Assembly: GCF_000430725.1 (NCBI RefSeq)
Contig: NZ_AUMO01000076.1
Span: forward strand, 1-45,290
Length of the DNA: 45,290 nucleotides
From: Azohydromonas australica DSM 1124
GTDB taxonomy: Bacteria; Pseudomonadota; Gammaproteobacteria; Burkholderiales; Burkholderiaceae_C
Direction of reading: 5' to 3'
Shown here: piece after piece, positions 34,404-43,330 of the stretch
Layout: each line of letters starts with the position of its first letter
How positions within the stretch are numbered: position 1 is the stretch's first letter
Program-made: the position numbers and the translations under genes
The notes under the pieces: generated by a model
What the model saw: the letters and a program-made list of their open reading frames with translations, nothing else
The model's database searches: none
What the model was told of the DNA's origin: nothing

Positions 34404-35807
34404 ATGACCATCTCGTCCGCCGGCATCGGCAGCGGTATCGACGTCCAGAGCCTCGTCTCGCAGTTGATGGCAGTCGAGCGCAAGCCCATCGAGCAGCTCA
34501 AAACCGCGGCCAGCAGCATCCAGACGCAGGTGTCCTCCTACGGCAAGGTGCAGAGCCTGATGTCCACGCTGCGCGACTCGGCCGCGGCGCTGTCCAAGAG
34601 CTCGTTGTGGACCCAGGGCACGGCCACCGCCTCCGACACCACGGTGCTCACCGCCACCAGCAGCGGCAGCGTCAGCGCCGGCGAGTACGACGTCGAGGTC
34701 AGCCAGCTCGCCCGCGCCCAGTCGCTTTACTCCAGAGCCATGCAACCCTCGGAGCCTCTGGGCGCGGGCTCGCTGACGATCGGGCTGGTGGAAGACTATG
34801 GCCCGCCGCCCAAGTACAAGGAGGGCACCAACCCCGTGCCACTGGAATTCACAGACCCCAACACCACGCTGAGCCAGGTGCGCGACCGCATCAACGCGGC
34901 GGGTGCCGGCGTGGTCGCCTCGCTGGTCACGAACCTCGACGGCACTGTCCAGCTCTCCCTGACATCCAAGAACACCGGTACCAAGGACCAGATCGAGATC
35001 GCGGGCAGTGGAGGCATGGGCGAATTCAGTTACGCCGGCCTCAACGATGTCGGCGGAACGATGTCGGTAGGCCAGGAAGCCCAGAACGCGGCCATCACCG
35101 TCAACGGCGTGCCGGTGGAGTCCACCACCAACGAGTTCAAGAACGCCATCGATGGCGTCACGCTTAAGCTCCTGAAGAAGATCAGCGCCCCGGTCAAGGT
35201 GTCCTCCACCTCCGACGCCACGGCCCAGCAAAAGGCCGTCGAGGACTTCATGGCCGCCTACAACGCGCTCAACAGCTACCTGCGCGACCAGACCAAGTAC
35301 GACGAAGCAGCCAAGAAGGGCGCCCCGCTGCAGGGAGACAGCACCGCGCTAGGCCTGCGCAGCCAGATGCGCTCGCTGCTGCAGGGCACCAACGCGGCCT
35401 CCCCGGTGTACGGCAGCTTGGCCAGCATCGGCTTCAGCACCTCCAGTGACGGTACGCTCAAGCTCGACACCGCCAAGCTCAAGGCTGCGCTGCAGCAGCC
35501 CGAGGAGGTGGCCAAGCTCTTCTCCAGCACCGACGACACGATGGCCGGAAACAACGGCTTCGGGGTGCGCTTCAGCACTCGTATCGATCAGATCACCCGC
35601 AGCGACGGCGTGCTGAGCACCCGCACCGAGGGCCTGCAAAGCAAGCTCAAACGCAACCAGACCGAGCAGGAGAAAATCGAGGATCGTGTGGCCCGCACCC
35701 AGGCTCGACTGGAAAAACAGTACCAAGCGCTGGACACCAAGATGTCCTCGCTCAACGCACTGGCGGCGCAAGTCACGAATCTGAGCAACCTCTACTACAC
35801 AAGCTGA
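34404..35807 (+). CDS. fliD: FliD, filament cap (HAP2)
   Basis: FliD caps the filament and guides flagellin insertion. The 467-residue product begins MTISSAGIGSGIDVQSLVSQLMAVERKPIEQLK, the diagnostic FliD start, and ends with a coiled coil (LQSKLKRNQTEQEKIEDRVARTQARLEKQYQALDTKMSSLNALAAQVTNLSNLYY). The D2-D3 core includes ITVNGVPVESTTNEFKNAIDGVTLKLLK. AGGAG precedes the ATG at 34404, so the longer open frame is not used. fliS and fliT follow. Confidence 0.97.
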   Translation: MTISSAGIGSGIDVQSLVSQLMAVERKPIEQLKTAASSIQTQVSSYGKVQSLMSTLRDSAAALSKSSLWTQGTATASDTTVLTATSSGSVSAGEYDVEVSQLARAQSLYSRAMQPSEPLGAGSLTIGLVEDYGPPPKYKEGTNPVPLEFTDPNTTLSQVRDRINAAGAGVVASLVTNLDGTVQLSLTSKNTGTKDQIEIAGSGGMGEFSYAGLNDVGGTMSVGQEAQNAAITVNGVPVESTTNEFKNAIDGVTLKLLKKISAPVKVSSTSDATAQQKAVEDFMAAYNALNSYLRDQTKYDEAAKKGAPLQGDSTALGLRSQMRSLLQGTNAASPVYGSLASIGFSTSSDGTLKLDTAKLKAALQQPEEVAKLFSSTDDTMAGNNGFGVRFSTRIDQITRSDGVLSTRTEGLQSKLKRNQTEQEKIEDRVARTQARLEKQYQALDTKMSSLNALAAQVTNLSNLYYTS

Positions 35808-35925
35808 GTTCCGGTTCTGCACCTGCCGCCGTAAGTCCGTTCGCTGCACGCTGCCCAGCATCTCAGGTAACGGGTCACACTGGTGGCAATCGCAAGCACC
35901 CGCAACTACTTTTCACGCCATCGTC

Positions 35926-36363
35926 ATGTTCAACGCGAATTCCTCCTTTACCCCCACTCGTGGTGCGGCTGCCGGCCTGGCCCACGCTTACCACAAAATC
36001 GGCGTGGAAACCGGGGTGAGTGCCGCCTCGCCGCACAAGCTCGTGACCCTGCTGTTCGAGGGCCTGCTCGACTGCCTGGCCAAGGCCCAGGGCGCCATGG
36101 CGCAGGGCGAAACCGAACTCAAGTGCAGCGTGCTCAGCCGCGCCGTGCGCATCGTTGACGAAGGGCTGCGCAGTGCGCTCAACCGAGAGCAGGGCGGGCA
36201 ACTCGCCTCGGATCTGGGCGACCTCTACGCCTACATCTCGCTGCGCCTGACGCAGGCCAACCTGCGCAACGACCCTGCGCTGCTGGACGAGTGCAAGCGC
36301 CTTATCGAGCCGATCATCGAGGCCTGGGTCGCCATTGGCCCACAAGTCGGAAGCACCCGCTGA
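35926..36363 (+). CDS. fliS: FliS, flagellin export chaperone
   Basis: FliS binds flagellin and prevents early polymerisation in the cytoplasm. The 145-residue product is helical, with AYHKIGVETGVSAASPHKLVTLLFEGLLDCLAKAQGAM and LSRAVRIVDEGLRSALNREQGGQLASDLGDLYAYISLRLTQANLRND, a typical FliS pattern. It follows fliD by 118 nt. The ATG at 35926 gives the standard N-terminus MFNANSSFTPTRGA. Confidence 0.95.
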   Translation: MFNANSSFTPTRGAAAGLAHAYHKIGVETGVSAASPHKLVTLLFEGLLDCLAKAQGAMAQGETELKCSVLSRAVRIVDEGLRSALNREQGGQLASDLGDLYAYISLRLTQANLRNDPALLDECKRLIEPIIEAWVAIGPQVGSTR

Positions 36364-36403
36364 GGCCGCAAGGCCGCCGCCCTGCGCATCCATCGCGCAC
36401 GCC

Positions 36404-36697
36404 ATGACCACTTCGCTGCTGAGCTACTACGAAGCCATTGAGAAGACCAGCGCCGACATGCTGTCGGCCGCGCGCCGTGGCGACTGGGATGCGGTCATTC
36501 AGCTCGAAAGCGCATGCGGCGTGCTGATCTCGGACATCAAGCAGGCCAAGGTCGCACTGGCGCCGGAGCAGGCCAAGCTCAAGATGCGCATCCTGCAGCG
36601 CATCCTCTTCAACGACGCGCAGATTCGGCGCCTGGCCGAGCCCTGGCTCGATGAGCTCGACGGGCTGCTGGCCGCGCGGCTCCGCACCGTGCACTGA
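36404..36697 (+). CDS. fliT: FliT, FliD export chaperone
   Basis: FliT is a small helical chaperone for FliD and, in enterobacteria, also restrains FlhDC. The product of 97 residues starts MTTSLLSYYEAIEKTSADMLSAARRGDWDAVIQLESACGVLISDIKQAK, resembling FliT. The family varies strongly, so the call relies on size, helicity and position after fliS, 40 nt away. The ATG at 36404 fits; the upstream part of the frame overlaps fliS. Confidence 0.87.
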   Translation: MTTSLLSYYEAIEKTSADMLSAARRGDWDAVIQLESACGVLISDIKQAKVALAPEQAKLKMRILQRILFNDAQIRRLAEPWLDELDGLLAARLRTVH

Positions 36698-36774
36698 CTC
36701 CAACAAAGACCACTGCAGGCGCCAGCCCGGCTGCGCCTGTCTCGTGGCACCACCAAAGGAGGAAGCCCCAGTTC

Positions 36775-37845
36775 ATGAAGCGTCCTCCCCTGCCCCGGAA
36801 GCCGTTGGACTTGGCCCTGGTCGTCATCGCCCGCAACGAGGCACGCTGCATCCGACGCTGCCTGCTCAGTGCCCGCGAGCACGTCAGCCGCATGCTGGTG
36901 CTGGACACGGGCTCGACCGACGACACCGCCGCCCTTGCCAGGCGCTGCGGTGCTGAGGTGCACCATGCCGCCTGGAACGAGGACTTCTCGGCCGCCCGCA
37001 ATACGGCCCTGGAGCTGGCGGCTGCCGACTGGAATCTCATCCTGGACGCCGACGAATGGATCAGCAGCGGCGCACAGTGCTTGCATCTCGTTGAAGAAGC
37101 TACCGAGCCGTTCACAGGTGTGGTCTTGGTTCGAAGCGACTTCAACATCGGTGCCCGGCGCGAACACAGCCATACCTGGCTGCCCCGGCTTCTACCGCGC
37201 GGCGTACGCTACCAGGGGCGCATCCACGAATCACCGGTTTCGGCCTGGCCCAGACGGCCCCTTTCGTTGGTGCTGGGGCACGACGGCTACTTGCCTTCAC
37301 AACTGGCGAGCAAGGCGGGACGCAACCGCGAATTACTGCTGCGGGAAGTGCGGGCCCGTCCGGACGATCCCTACATGCAGTACCAGTTGGGCAAGGACTT
37401 CGAAATTGGCGGCGAGTTTGCTCAAGCCTGTGACCACTACGTCCAAGCATTGGCGCTGACTCCCGTGGATGCCAGCTACCGCCAGGACGCTTCAGTCCGG
37501 CTGCTCTACTGCCTCTCCCAATCCGGCCAACTGGAACAGGCGCTGGTCCTTTCCGGCGACATGCTGGACGGGCTCCAGGAAAGCCCGGACTATTTCTTCA
37601 CCCTGGGCAACTTGCTACTGGACTCGGCCGTCCAGCATCCGGCGCAGGCGTTCGGCCATTGGCTGCCGCTGGCTGAGGCTGCCTGGCTGCGTTGCCTGGA
37701 GATCGGCGAGCGCCCCATGCTCGATGGCGTGCCGGGCCGCGGCAGCTATCTGGCGGCCCACAACCTGGCTGTCCTCTACGAGGGCATGGACCAGACCGAC
37801 AAGGCCACGCACTACCGGAAGCTGGCCAGGCAGTTGAGGGGCTAA
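36775..37845 (+). CDS. GT2 glycosyltransferase with TPR tail
   Basis: The 356-residue product has a GT-A fold glycosyltransferase domain of family 2: LALVVIARNEARCIRRCLLSA (13-33), VLDTGSTDDTAALARRCGAEV (42-62), NEDFSAARNTALE (68-80) and the metal-binding LDADEW (D91, D93). The C-terminal half (about 195-356) is helical with TPR-like repeats (QYQLGKDFEIGGEFAQACDHYVQALALTP). No membrane helix or signal is seen, so it should act in the cytoplasm with a nucleotide sugar. The family includes enzymes that glycosylate flagellin or secreted proteins; both flagellins upstream and the secretion system downstream are possible targets. It follows fliT by 77 nt and is 125 nt ahead of the GT41 gene. AGGAGG occurs shortly before the ATG. 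Confidence 0.85.
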   Translation: MKRPPLPRKPLDLALVVIARNEARCIRRCLLSAREHVSRMLVLDTGSTDDTAALARRCGAEVHHAAWNEDFSAARNTALELAAADWNLILDADEWISSGAQCLHLVEEATEPFTGVVLVRSDFNIGARREHSHTWLPRLLPRGVRYQGRIHESPVSAWPRRPLSLVLGHDGYLPSQLASKAGRNRELLLREVRARPDDPYMQYQLGKDFEIGGEFAQACDHYVQALALTPVDASYRQDASVRLLYCLSQSGQLEQALVLSGDMLDGLQESPDYFFTLGNLLLDSAVQHPAQAFGHWLPLAEAAWLRCLEIGERPMLDGVPGRGSYLAAHNLAVLYEGMDQTDKATHYRKLARQLRG

Positions 37846-37970
37846 CCTGCCACGGCCGCTCGTCGTGTTGTTGACAGCCCCTGCGCCGTCCGCCGAGATA
37901 GCCCTCCTTTTGCCGCTTGATGCACCGATCGCGTACTGCCGCTGCTCTCCACAATTGCCGCAGAAGTCTT

Positions 37971-39833
37971 ATGCCTGCCGGCCCTGCCATGTCCTCACAG
38001 ACCGTTTCGCCCCCTGCTGTCCGCGAGGCCGCGCTCGAGCAGTTGTTCGCCCAGGCCCGCTCGGGCCGGATGCCGCTGCCCGAGCTGTTCGACAGCGCCG
38101 GCCGGCTGACGCAGCAGGGACTGTCGGAAGCCTCCGCACGGCTCTACGAGGACTGGCTCGCGCACACCGCCTCGCCGCTGCGCCATCTGGCCTGCTTCAA
38201 CTGGGGCGTGGTCCTGGGCACGCTTGGGCGTGCGGCCGACGCGGAGCAGGCTTACCGGCGCGCGCTGGAAACGGCGCCGGACTTCGCGCAGGCCCGGCTC
38301 AACCTGGGCCACCAGCTCGAACAGCTCGGCCGCCACGACGAGGCATTGGCCCAGTGGCGCTCCATCGCCCTGCAGTCCGCGCCCGATGACGCCACGCTGC
38401 AGCTGCGCCTGCACGCCCTCAACAACAGCGCACGGTTGTGCGAGCAACTGCGCCGCTTCGACGAAGCCGAATCCTGGCTGCGCCAGAGCCTGGAGCTCGC
38501 CCCCGCGCAGCCCGGCCCGATACAGCACTACGTGCACCTGCGCCAGAAGCAGTGCGCCTGGCCGGTGTACCAGCCTGTGGGCGCGCTCACGCACTATCAC
38601 CTGCTGGCCGGAACCTCGGCGCTGGCCATGCTCAGCGCCACCGACGACCCGGCGCTGCACATGCTCGCCGCGCAGCGCTTCGTGCTGGAGCGGGGGTACA
38701 AGTCGCTGTCAACGCCGCTGCACGCCAAGCAGCCGCTGCGCACCGGCAAGATCCGCATCGGCTACCTCTCGGGCGACCTGCACATGCACGCCGTGGGGCT
38801 GCTCACCGCCGAGCTGTACGAGACGCACGACCGCGAGCGCTTTGAGGTGCATGCCTTCTGCTGGAGCCGCGAGGACGGCTCGCCGCTGCGCGCGCGCTTG
38901 AAGGCAGGCGTCGACAAGGTCTGGCCCATCGGGTCCCTCTCCGACGAGGCCGCCGCGCAGCTCATCGCGCAGCAGGGCATCGACGTGCTGGTGGACTTGC
39001 AAGGCCTGACCAGCGGCGCGCGCCCGGCCATCCTGACGCAGCGCCCGGCGCCGGTGCAGGTGAGCTACCTGGGCTTTCCCGGCACCTGCGGCATCCCTGG
39101 CGTGGACTGGGTGATCGCCGACCGCTACGTCATGCCTCCGGAGCTGCTGCCCTACAGCAGCGAGCGTCCAATTTACCTGCCCGGCTGCTACCAGGTCAGC
39201 GACCGCCAGCGCGAGATCGGCGCTGCACCCACGCGCGCGCAGTACGGCCTGCCCGAGGACTCATTCGTTTTCTGTGCCTTCAACAACAACTTCAAGTTCA
39301 CCGAAGAAGTGTTCAGGCTGTGGATGCGGGTACTGCACGCAGTGCCGAACAGCGTGCTGTGGCTGCTGGCCGACAACGAGTGGGCGCAGGAGAACATGCG
39401 GCGAGCCGCCGATGCCCAGGGCGTGGCGCGCGAGCGACTGGTCTTCGCCCCGCGCGTGGCGCCGCCGGACTACCTGGCGCGGCTGCCGCTGGCGGATCTG
39501 TTCCTCGACACCTTCCCCTACAACGGCGGCACCACCGCCAGCGATGTGCTGTGGATGGGGCTGCCGCTGCTGACCTGCTCGGGCCGCAGCTACATCTCGC
39601 GCATGGCCGGCAGCCTGCTCACGCACGTGGGCTTGCCCGAGCTGGCGACGGGCTCGCTGGCCGAGTACGAGCGCATGGCCGTGCTGCTGGGCAACACGCC
39701 CGCGCGCGTGGCCTCGTACCGGCGCTACCTCACCGAGCAGGGCCGCCAGTCGGCGCTGTTCGACACCCCGCGCTTCGTGCGCGGGCTGGAAGCCGAGTTC
39801 GAGCGCCTGGCGCTTGAGCACCGTAAGAGCTGA
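37971..39833 (+). CDS. TPR-GT41 protein, O-GlcNAc transferase-like (SPINDLY-like)
   Basis: The 620-residue product has TPR repeats (about 73-178; FNWGVVLGTLGRAADAEQAYRRALETAP) and a C-terminal GT41 domain (about 255-610). GT41 features are visible: GYLSGDLHMHAVG with the His273 expected near the active site, FNNNFKFTEEVFRLWMRVL with Lys442 where the UDP-binding lysine of OGT lies, and LDTFPYNGGTTASDVLWMGLPLLT. The enzymes transfer a sugar to Ser/Thr of proteins; the donor here is unknown. The ATG at 37971 has GAAG before it; ATG at 37989 is possible. TTGACA at 37871-37876 is a -35-like element, but no good -10 follows. The stop overlaps the ABC start (TGATG). Confidence 0.88.
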   Translation: MPAGPAMSSQTVSPPAVREAALEQLFAQARSGRMPLPELFDSAGRLTQQGLSEASARLYEDWLAHTASPLRHLACFNWGVVLGTLGRAADAEQAYRRALETAPDFAQARLNLGHQLEQLGRHDEALAQWRSIALQSAPDDATLQLRLHALNNSARLCEQLRRFDEAESWLRQSLELAPAQPGPIQHYVHLRQKQCAWPVYQPVGALTHYHLLAGTSALAMLSATDDPALHMLAAQRFVLERGYKSLSTPLHAKQPLRTGKIRIGYLSGDLHMHAVGLLTAELYETHDRERFEVHAFCWSREDGSPLRARLKAGVDKVWPIGSLSDEAAAQLIAQQGIDVLVDLQGLTSGARPAILTQRPAPVQVSYLGFPGTCGIPGVDWVIADRYVMPPELLPYSSERPIYLPGCYQVSDRQREIGAAPTRAQYGLPEDSFVFCAFNNNFKFTEEVFRLWMRVLHAVPNSVLWLLADNEWAQENMRRAADAQGVARERLVFAPRVAPPDYLARLPLADLFLDTFPYNGGTTASDVLWMGLPLLTCSGRSYISRMAGSLLTHVGLPELATGSLAEYERMAVLLGNTPARVASYRRYLTEQGRQSALFDTPRFVRGLEAEFERLALEHRKS

Positions 39834-42070
39834 TGAGCACTGCCCTGGGCCCCGATGCCGCCGCGGCGGCCGACCCGCTGCTGGCAGCGCTGTTGTGGCT
39901 CACGCGCCACCATGGGCGCGAGCACAGTGCGGCGTCGCTGCTGGCGGGTGAAGCCCTTGAGGGCCGGCTCGACACCGTGCAGGCCCTGCGAGCTCTGCAG
40001 GCCGCGGGCTTCAAGGCCGGCGTGGTGCAGCGCCCGCTGGCCCAGCTCAACGCACTGGTGTTCCCGGTCGTGCTGCTGCTGCACGAGCGCGGGGCCTGCG
40101 TCGTGCTGCGCCGCCTGGACGAAGGCGCGCGCTACGAGGTGCTGGACCCCTGCACCGGCCAGGCCACGGTGCAGGAAGCGAGCGCGCTGGCCGCGCGCCA
40201 CAGCGGCTTCGCGCTGCTGGCCACGCCGCAACCGGTGAACCCGGCGGCCTCGGCCGGACAGGACAAACCGCACTGGCTCTGGAGCGTGCTGCGCCGCTTC
40301 GCGCCGCACTACCGCTCGGCGATGATGGCGGCGCTGCTGAGCAACGTGCTCACACTGGCCATGGGGCTGGTGACTGCGGTGACCTTCGACAAGGTCATCC
40401 CGCACCAGGCCTTCGTCACGCTGTGGGCGCTCACGGCCGTGGCGCTGGTGGCGCTGGCCTTCGACTCCGTAGCACGGCAGTTGCGCGCCCACCTCATCGA
40501 CGTGGCCGGCAAGAAGGTCGACCTGCTGGTGGGCACCGCGCTGTTCCGCCACACGCTGGATGTGCGCATGGAGCACCGCCCCGCCTCATCCGGCGCCTGC
40601 GCCCATCAACTGGCGCAGATCGAGCTGGTGCGCGACTTCACCACCTCCGCCACCATGTCCGCCGTCACGGACTTGCCCTTCGTGCTGGTGTTCATCGTGG
40701 CCATCTTCGCCGTGGCCGGGCCGCTGGGCTGGGTCATGGTGGTGGCAGTCCCGCTGATCCTGGGCGCCACGGCGCTGATGCAGGGTGCGCTGCGCCGCGC
40801 CATGCGCTCCAACCTCAAGCATCAGGCCGAGCAGCAGGCCGCGCTGGTGGAGGCGCTGGAGGGGCTGGAGGACGTCAAGGCCGTGGGCGCGCAGGGCCGC
40901 TTCGCGCAGCGTTTCGAACAGGCCACCGCCGCCGCCGCCGAAACGGCGCTGCGCTCGCGCCGCGTCGCAAGCTGGAGCAGCAACCTCACCACGGGCTCGC
41001 AGCAGGCGATCACGCTGGCCATGCTGGTGTGGGGCGTGTACCTCATCGCCGACAAGCAGATCAGCGCCGGCAGCCTCATCGGCGCGGTGATGTTCGCCGG
41101 CCGCGCCATCGCGCCGCTGTCCAGCGTGGTGAGTCTGGCCACGCGCTACCAGGGTGCACGTGCGGCGCTGCGGGCGCTGGAGCAGCTCATGTCGCTGCCC
41201 ACCGAACAGCCCCCCGGCGCGGCGTCGCTGCCGCCCATGGCGCTGAGCGGGCGCATCGCGCTGCGCGATGTGCAGTTCGCCTACCCGCCCACTGGCGCCG
41301 CACCGGCGCCGCAGGTGCTCAGGAACGTGAATCTGCGCGTGGAACCGGGCGAGCGCGTGGTGATGCTCGGGCGCATAGGCAGCGGCAAGTCCACCATCCT
41401 GCGCGTACTGGCGGGCCTGTACGAGCCCACACAGGGCCGCGTGGAAGTAGATGGGCTGGACCTGCGCCAACTCAACCGCGCCGACTTCCGTGCCCAGGTG
41501 GGTTTCGTGTCGCAGGAGCCGCGGCTGTTCACCGGCACGCTGCGCGAGAACGTGGCCATGGGCCGCCCCGGCGTGGATGCCGCAGCCCTGGCCGAGGTGG
41601 CCCGCCTTACCGGGCTCGACCGTATGGTGGACGCGCATCCCCAGGGCTGGGAGATGGAAGTAGGCGAGATGGGCGCGCTGCTCTCGGGCGGCCAGCGCCA
41701 GCTCGTGGCCTTGGCGCGCTGCCTGGTCACACGCCCGCGCATCCTGCTCATGGACGAGCCCACCAGCTCCATGGATGCGCAAAGCGAATTCCTGTTTCTT
41801 CGCCAGCTCGCCGCCGCCGTGGGCGACCGCACGTTGGTGATGGTCACGCACCGCCCGGCCGTGCTGGAGCTGGCGCAGCGCGTGCTCGTGATCGACAACG
41901 GCCAGGTGGTGCGCGACGGCCCGAAGGCCGCCGTGATGGCGTCGCTGGCCCCGCAGCCACAGCCGCAGCCCTCCCAACAACCACAGCAACCCCAGCCGCA
42001 GCGGCAGGTGACCGCGGGGCAACCCGCCTCGGCCGCCGCGGTGCCGCTGCAGGCGGCGGCACAGGCTTGA
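39833..42070 (+). CDS. Type I secretion ABC transporter (permease-ATPase)
   Basis: The 745-residue protein is a fused permease and ATPase of the type I secretion kind. Residues 1-130 form a C39-peptidase-like domain in which the usual catalytic Cys region is replaced (LLWLTRHHG), so it should bind but not cut substrate. Membrane helices follow (about 160-440), then the nucleotide-binding domain with Walker A GRIGSGKST, signature LSGGQRQL, Walker B ILLMDEP and the H-loop MVTHRP. The C-terminal 40 residues are Pro/Gln-rich (QPQPQPSQQPQQPQPQ). The start codon overlaps the GT41 stop by one base. Family resemblance is to RTX/adhesin exporters (LssB/LapB-like). The adaptor gene follows after 44 nt. 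Confidence 0.93.
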   Translation: MSTALGPDAAAAADPLLAALLWLTRHHGREHSAASLLAGEALEGRLDTVQALRALQAAGFKAGVVQRPLAQLNALVFPVVLLLHERGACVVLRRLDEGARYEVLDPCTGQATVQEASALAARHSGFALLATPQPVNPAASAGQDKPHWLWSVLRRFAPHYRSAMMAALLSNVLTLAMGLVTAVTFDKVIPHQAFVTLWALTAVALVALAFDSVARQLRAHLIDVAGKKVDLLVGTALFRHTLDVRMEHRPASSGACAHQLAQIELVRDFTTSATMSAVTDLPFVLVFIVAIFAVAGPLGWVMVVAVPLILGATALMQGALRRAMRSNLKHQAEQQAALVEALEGLEDVKAVGAQGRFAQRFEQATAAAAETALRSRRVASWSSNLTTGSQQAITLAMLVWGVYLIADKQISAGSLIGAVMFAGRAIAPLSSVVSLATRYQGARAALRALEQLMSLPTEQPPGAASLPPMALSGRIALRDVQFAYPPTGAAPAPQVLRNVNLRVEPGERVVMLGRIGSGKSTILRVLAGLYEPTQGRVEVDGLDLRQLNRADFRAQVGFVSQEPRLFTGTLRENVAMGRPGVDAAALAEVARLTGLDRMVDAHPQGWEMEVGEMGALLSGGQRQLVALARCLVTRPRILLMDEPTSSMDAQSEFLFLRQLAAAVGDRTLVMVTHRPAVLELAQRVLVIDNGQVVRDGPKAAVMASLAPQPQPQPSQQPQQPQPQRQVTAGQPASAAAVPLQAAAQA

Positions 42071-42114
42071 GTGCTGCGCCGCACCGTGGCTTCCCTTCTT
42101 GAGACGTACCCCTC

Positions 42115-43329
42115 ATGGCCGGCAAGAACGCTTTGAGCCCCGCCGAGGCGCAATACCTCTCGGAGCTGCGCGCCGCGCAGCATCTGGACGACCTGCCGCG
42201 CGGCCGCTGGGCCTTGTGGCTGATGGCGGCGCTGCTGGCGACCCTGGTGGCCTGGGCGTCGCTGGCGCGCGTGGACCGCATGGCGCACGTTGACGCGCGC
42301 GTCATTCCCGATGGTCGCGAACAGTCCATTGCGAGCCTGGAAGGCGGCCTGCTGGCCGAGCTGCTGGTGCGCGAGGGCCAGCCGGTGCGCGCGGGGCAAC
42401 CCCTGGCGCGGCTGGACCCCACGCGCTTCCAGGCCCAGCAGAACGAGGGCGTAGCCAAGCAACTGGCACTGCAGGCCACCATCGCACGGCTGGAGGCCGA
42501 GGCCTCGGGCGGCACGCCGCAGTTCCCGGCCGAGGTGGCGCGCCACGCCGCGCTGGTGTGCTCGGAAACCGAGGCCTTCCAGGCCCGGCGCCGCGCGCTG
42601 GACGGCGCGCTGGCCGCCATACGCCGCAGTGCTGCACTGTTCAGGCGCGAGCTGCAGGTGGCGCAGGACATGTCGGCCCAGGGCCTGCTGTCGGAAGTGG
42701 AGGTCATGCGGCTGCAACGCCAGCTCAACGACCAGGAAATGCAGGGCGAGGAGCGCATCAACCGCTTCCGCCAGGACGCACGCACCGATCTGCTGCGCGT
42801 GCGCGCCGACCTGGCACAGCTGATGGAGCAGCAGGAAGGCCGCGCCGACGTGCTGCGCCGCACGGTGCTGACCTCGCCGGTGGACGGCGTGGTCAAGAAC
42901 ATCCGCACGGTCACGCTGGGCGGCGTGGTCGCGCCGGGCGCAGCGGTGATGGACATCGTGCCCACCGGCACGCAGCTGCTGGTGGAGGCGCGCGTGAAGC
43001 CCTCGGAAATCGGCTTCCTGCAGGTGGGCCAGAGCGCGGAGCTCACGCTCAACACCTACGAGCCTTCCATCTACGGACGGCTCATGGGCCGCGTGGAGCA
43101 CATCAGCCCCGATACTCTGGGCGACCCCGACCGCGTCGCCGGCGACAACACCTACTACCGCGTGCTGGTGCGCACGGACGAGGCGGCCCTGCGCACCCCG
43201 CGCGGCGAGTTGCTGCCCGTGATCCCGGGCATGACCGGTGCCGTGGACATCCGCACGGGCGAGCGCTCGGTGCTGAGCTTCCTAATGCGCCCGCTGCTGC
43301 GCTCCACCGAAGCGTTCCGGGAGCGCTGA
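42115..43329 (+). CDS. Type I secretion membrane-fusion protein (HlyD family)
   Basis: The 404-residue product has one N-terminal membrane helix (LWLMAALLATLVAWASLARVD, about 34-55). The periplasmic part has the first half of the lipoyl domain (VIPDGREQSIASLEGGLLAELLVREGQPVRAGQPLARLD), a long coiled-coil hairpin (about 110-250), the second lipoyl half (TSPVDGVVKNIRTVTLGGVVAPGAAVMDIVP) and a beta-barrel part. It links the ABC transporter to the outer membrane channel. It follows the ABC gene by 44 nt and precedes the channel gene by one base. Confidence 0.93.
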   Translation: MAGKNALSPAEAQYLSELRAAQHLDDLPRGRWALWLMAALLATLVAWASLARVDRMAHVDARVIPDGREQSIASLEGGLLAELLVREGQPVRAGQPLARLDPTRFQAQQNEGVAKQLALQATIARLEAEASGGTPQFPAEVARHAALVCSETEAFQARRRALDGALAAIRRSAALFRRELQVAQDMSAQGLLSEVEVMRLQRQLNDQEMQGEERINRFRQDARTDLLRVRADLAQLMEQQEGRADVLRRTVLTSPVDGVVKNIRTVTLGGVVAPGAAVMDIVPTGTQLLVEARVKPSEIGFLQVGQSAELTLNTYEPSIYGRLMGRVEHISPDTLGDPDRVAGDNTYYRVLVRTDEAALRTPRGELLPVIPGMTGAVDIRTGERSVLSFLMRPLLRSTEAFRER

Positions 43330-43330
43330 A

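Noticed and set aside
37871..37902. TTGACA upstream of the GT41 gene as a sigma-70 promoter
   Set aside because: The -35 is perfect, but no reasonable -10 lies 16-18 bases downstream; kept only as a remark.
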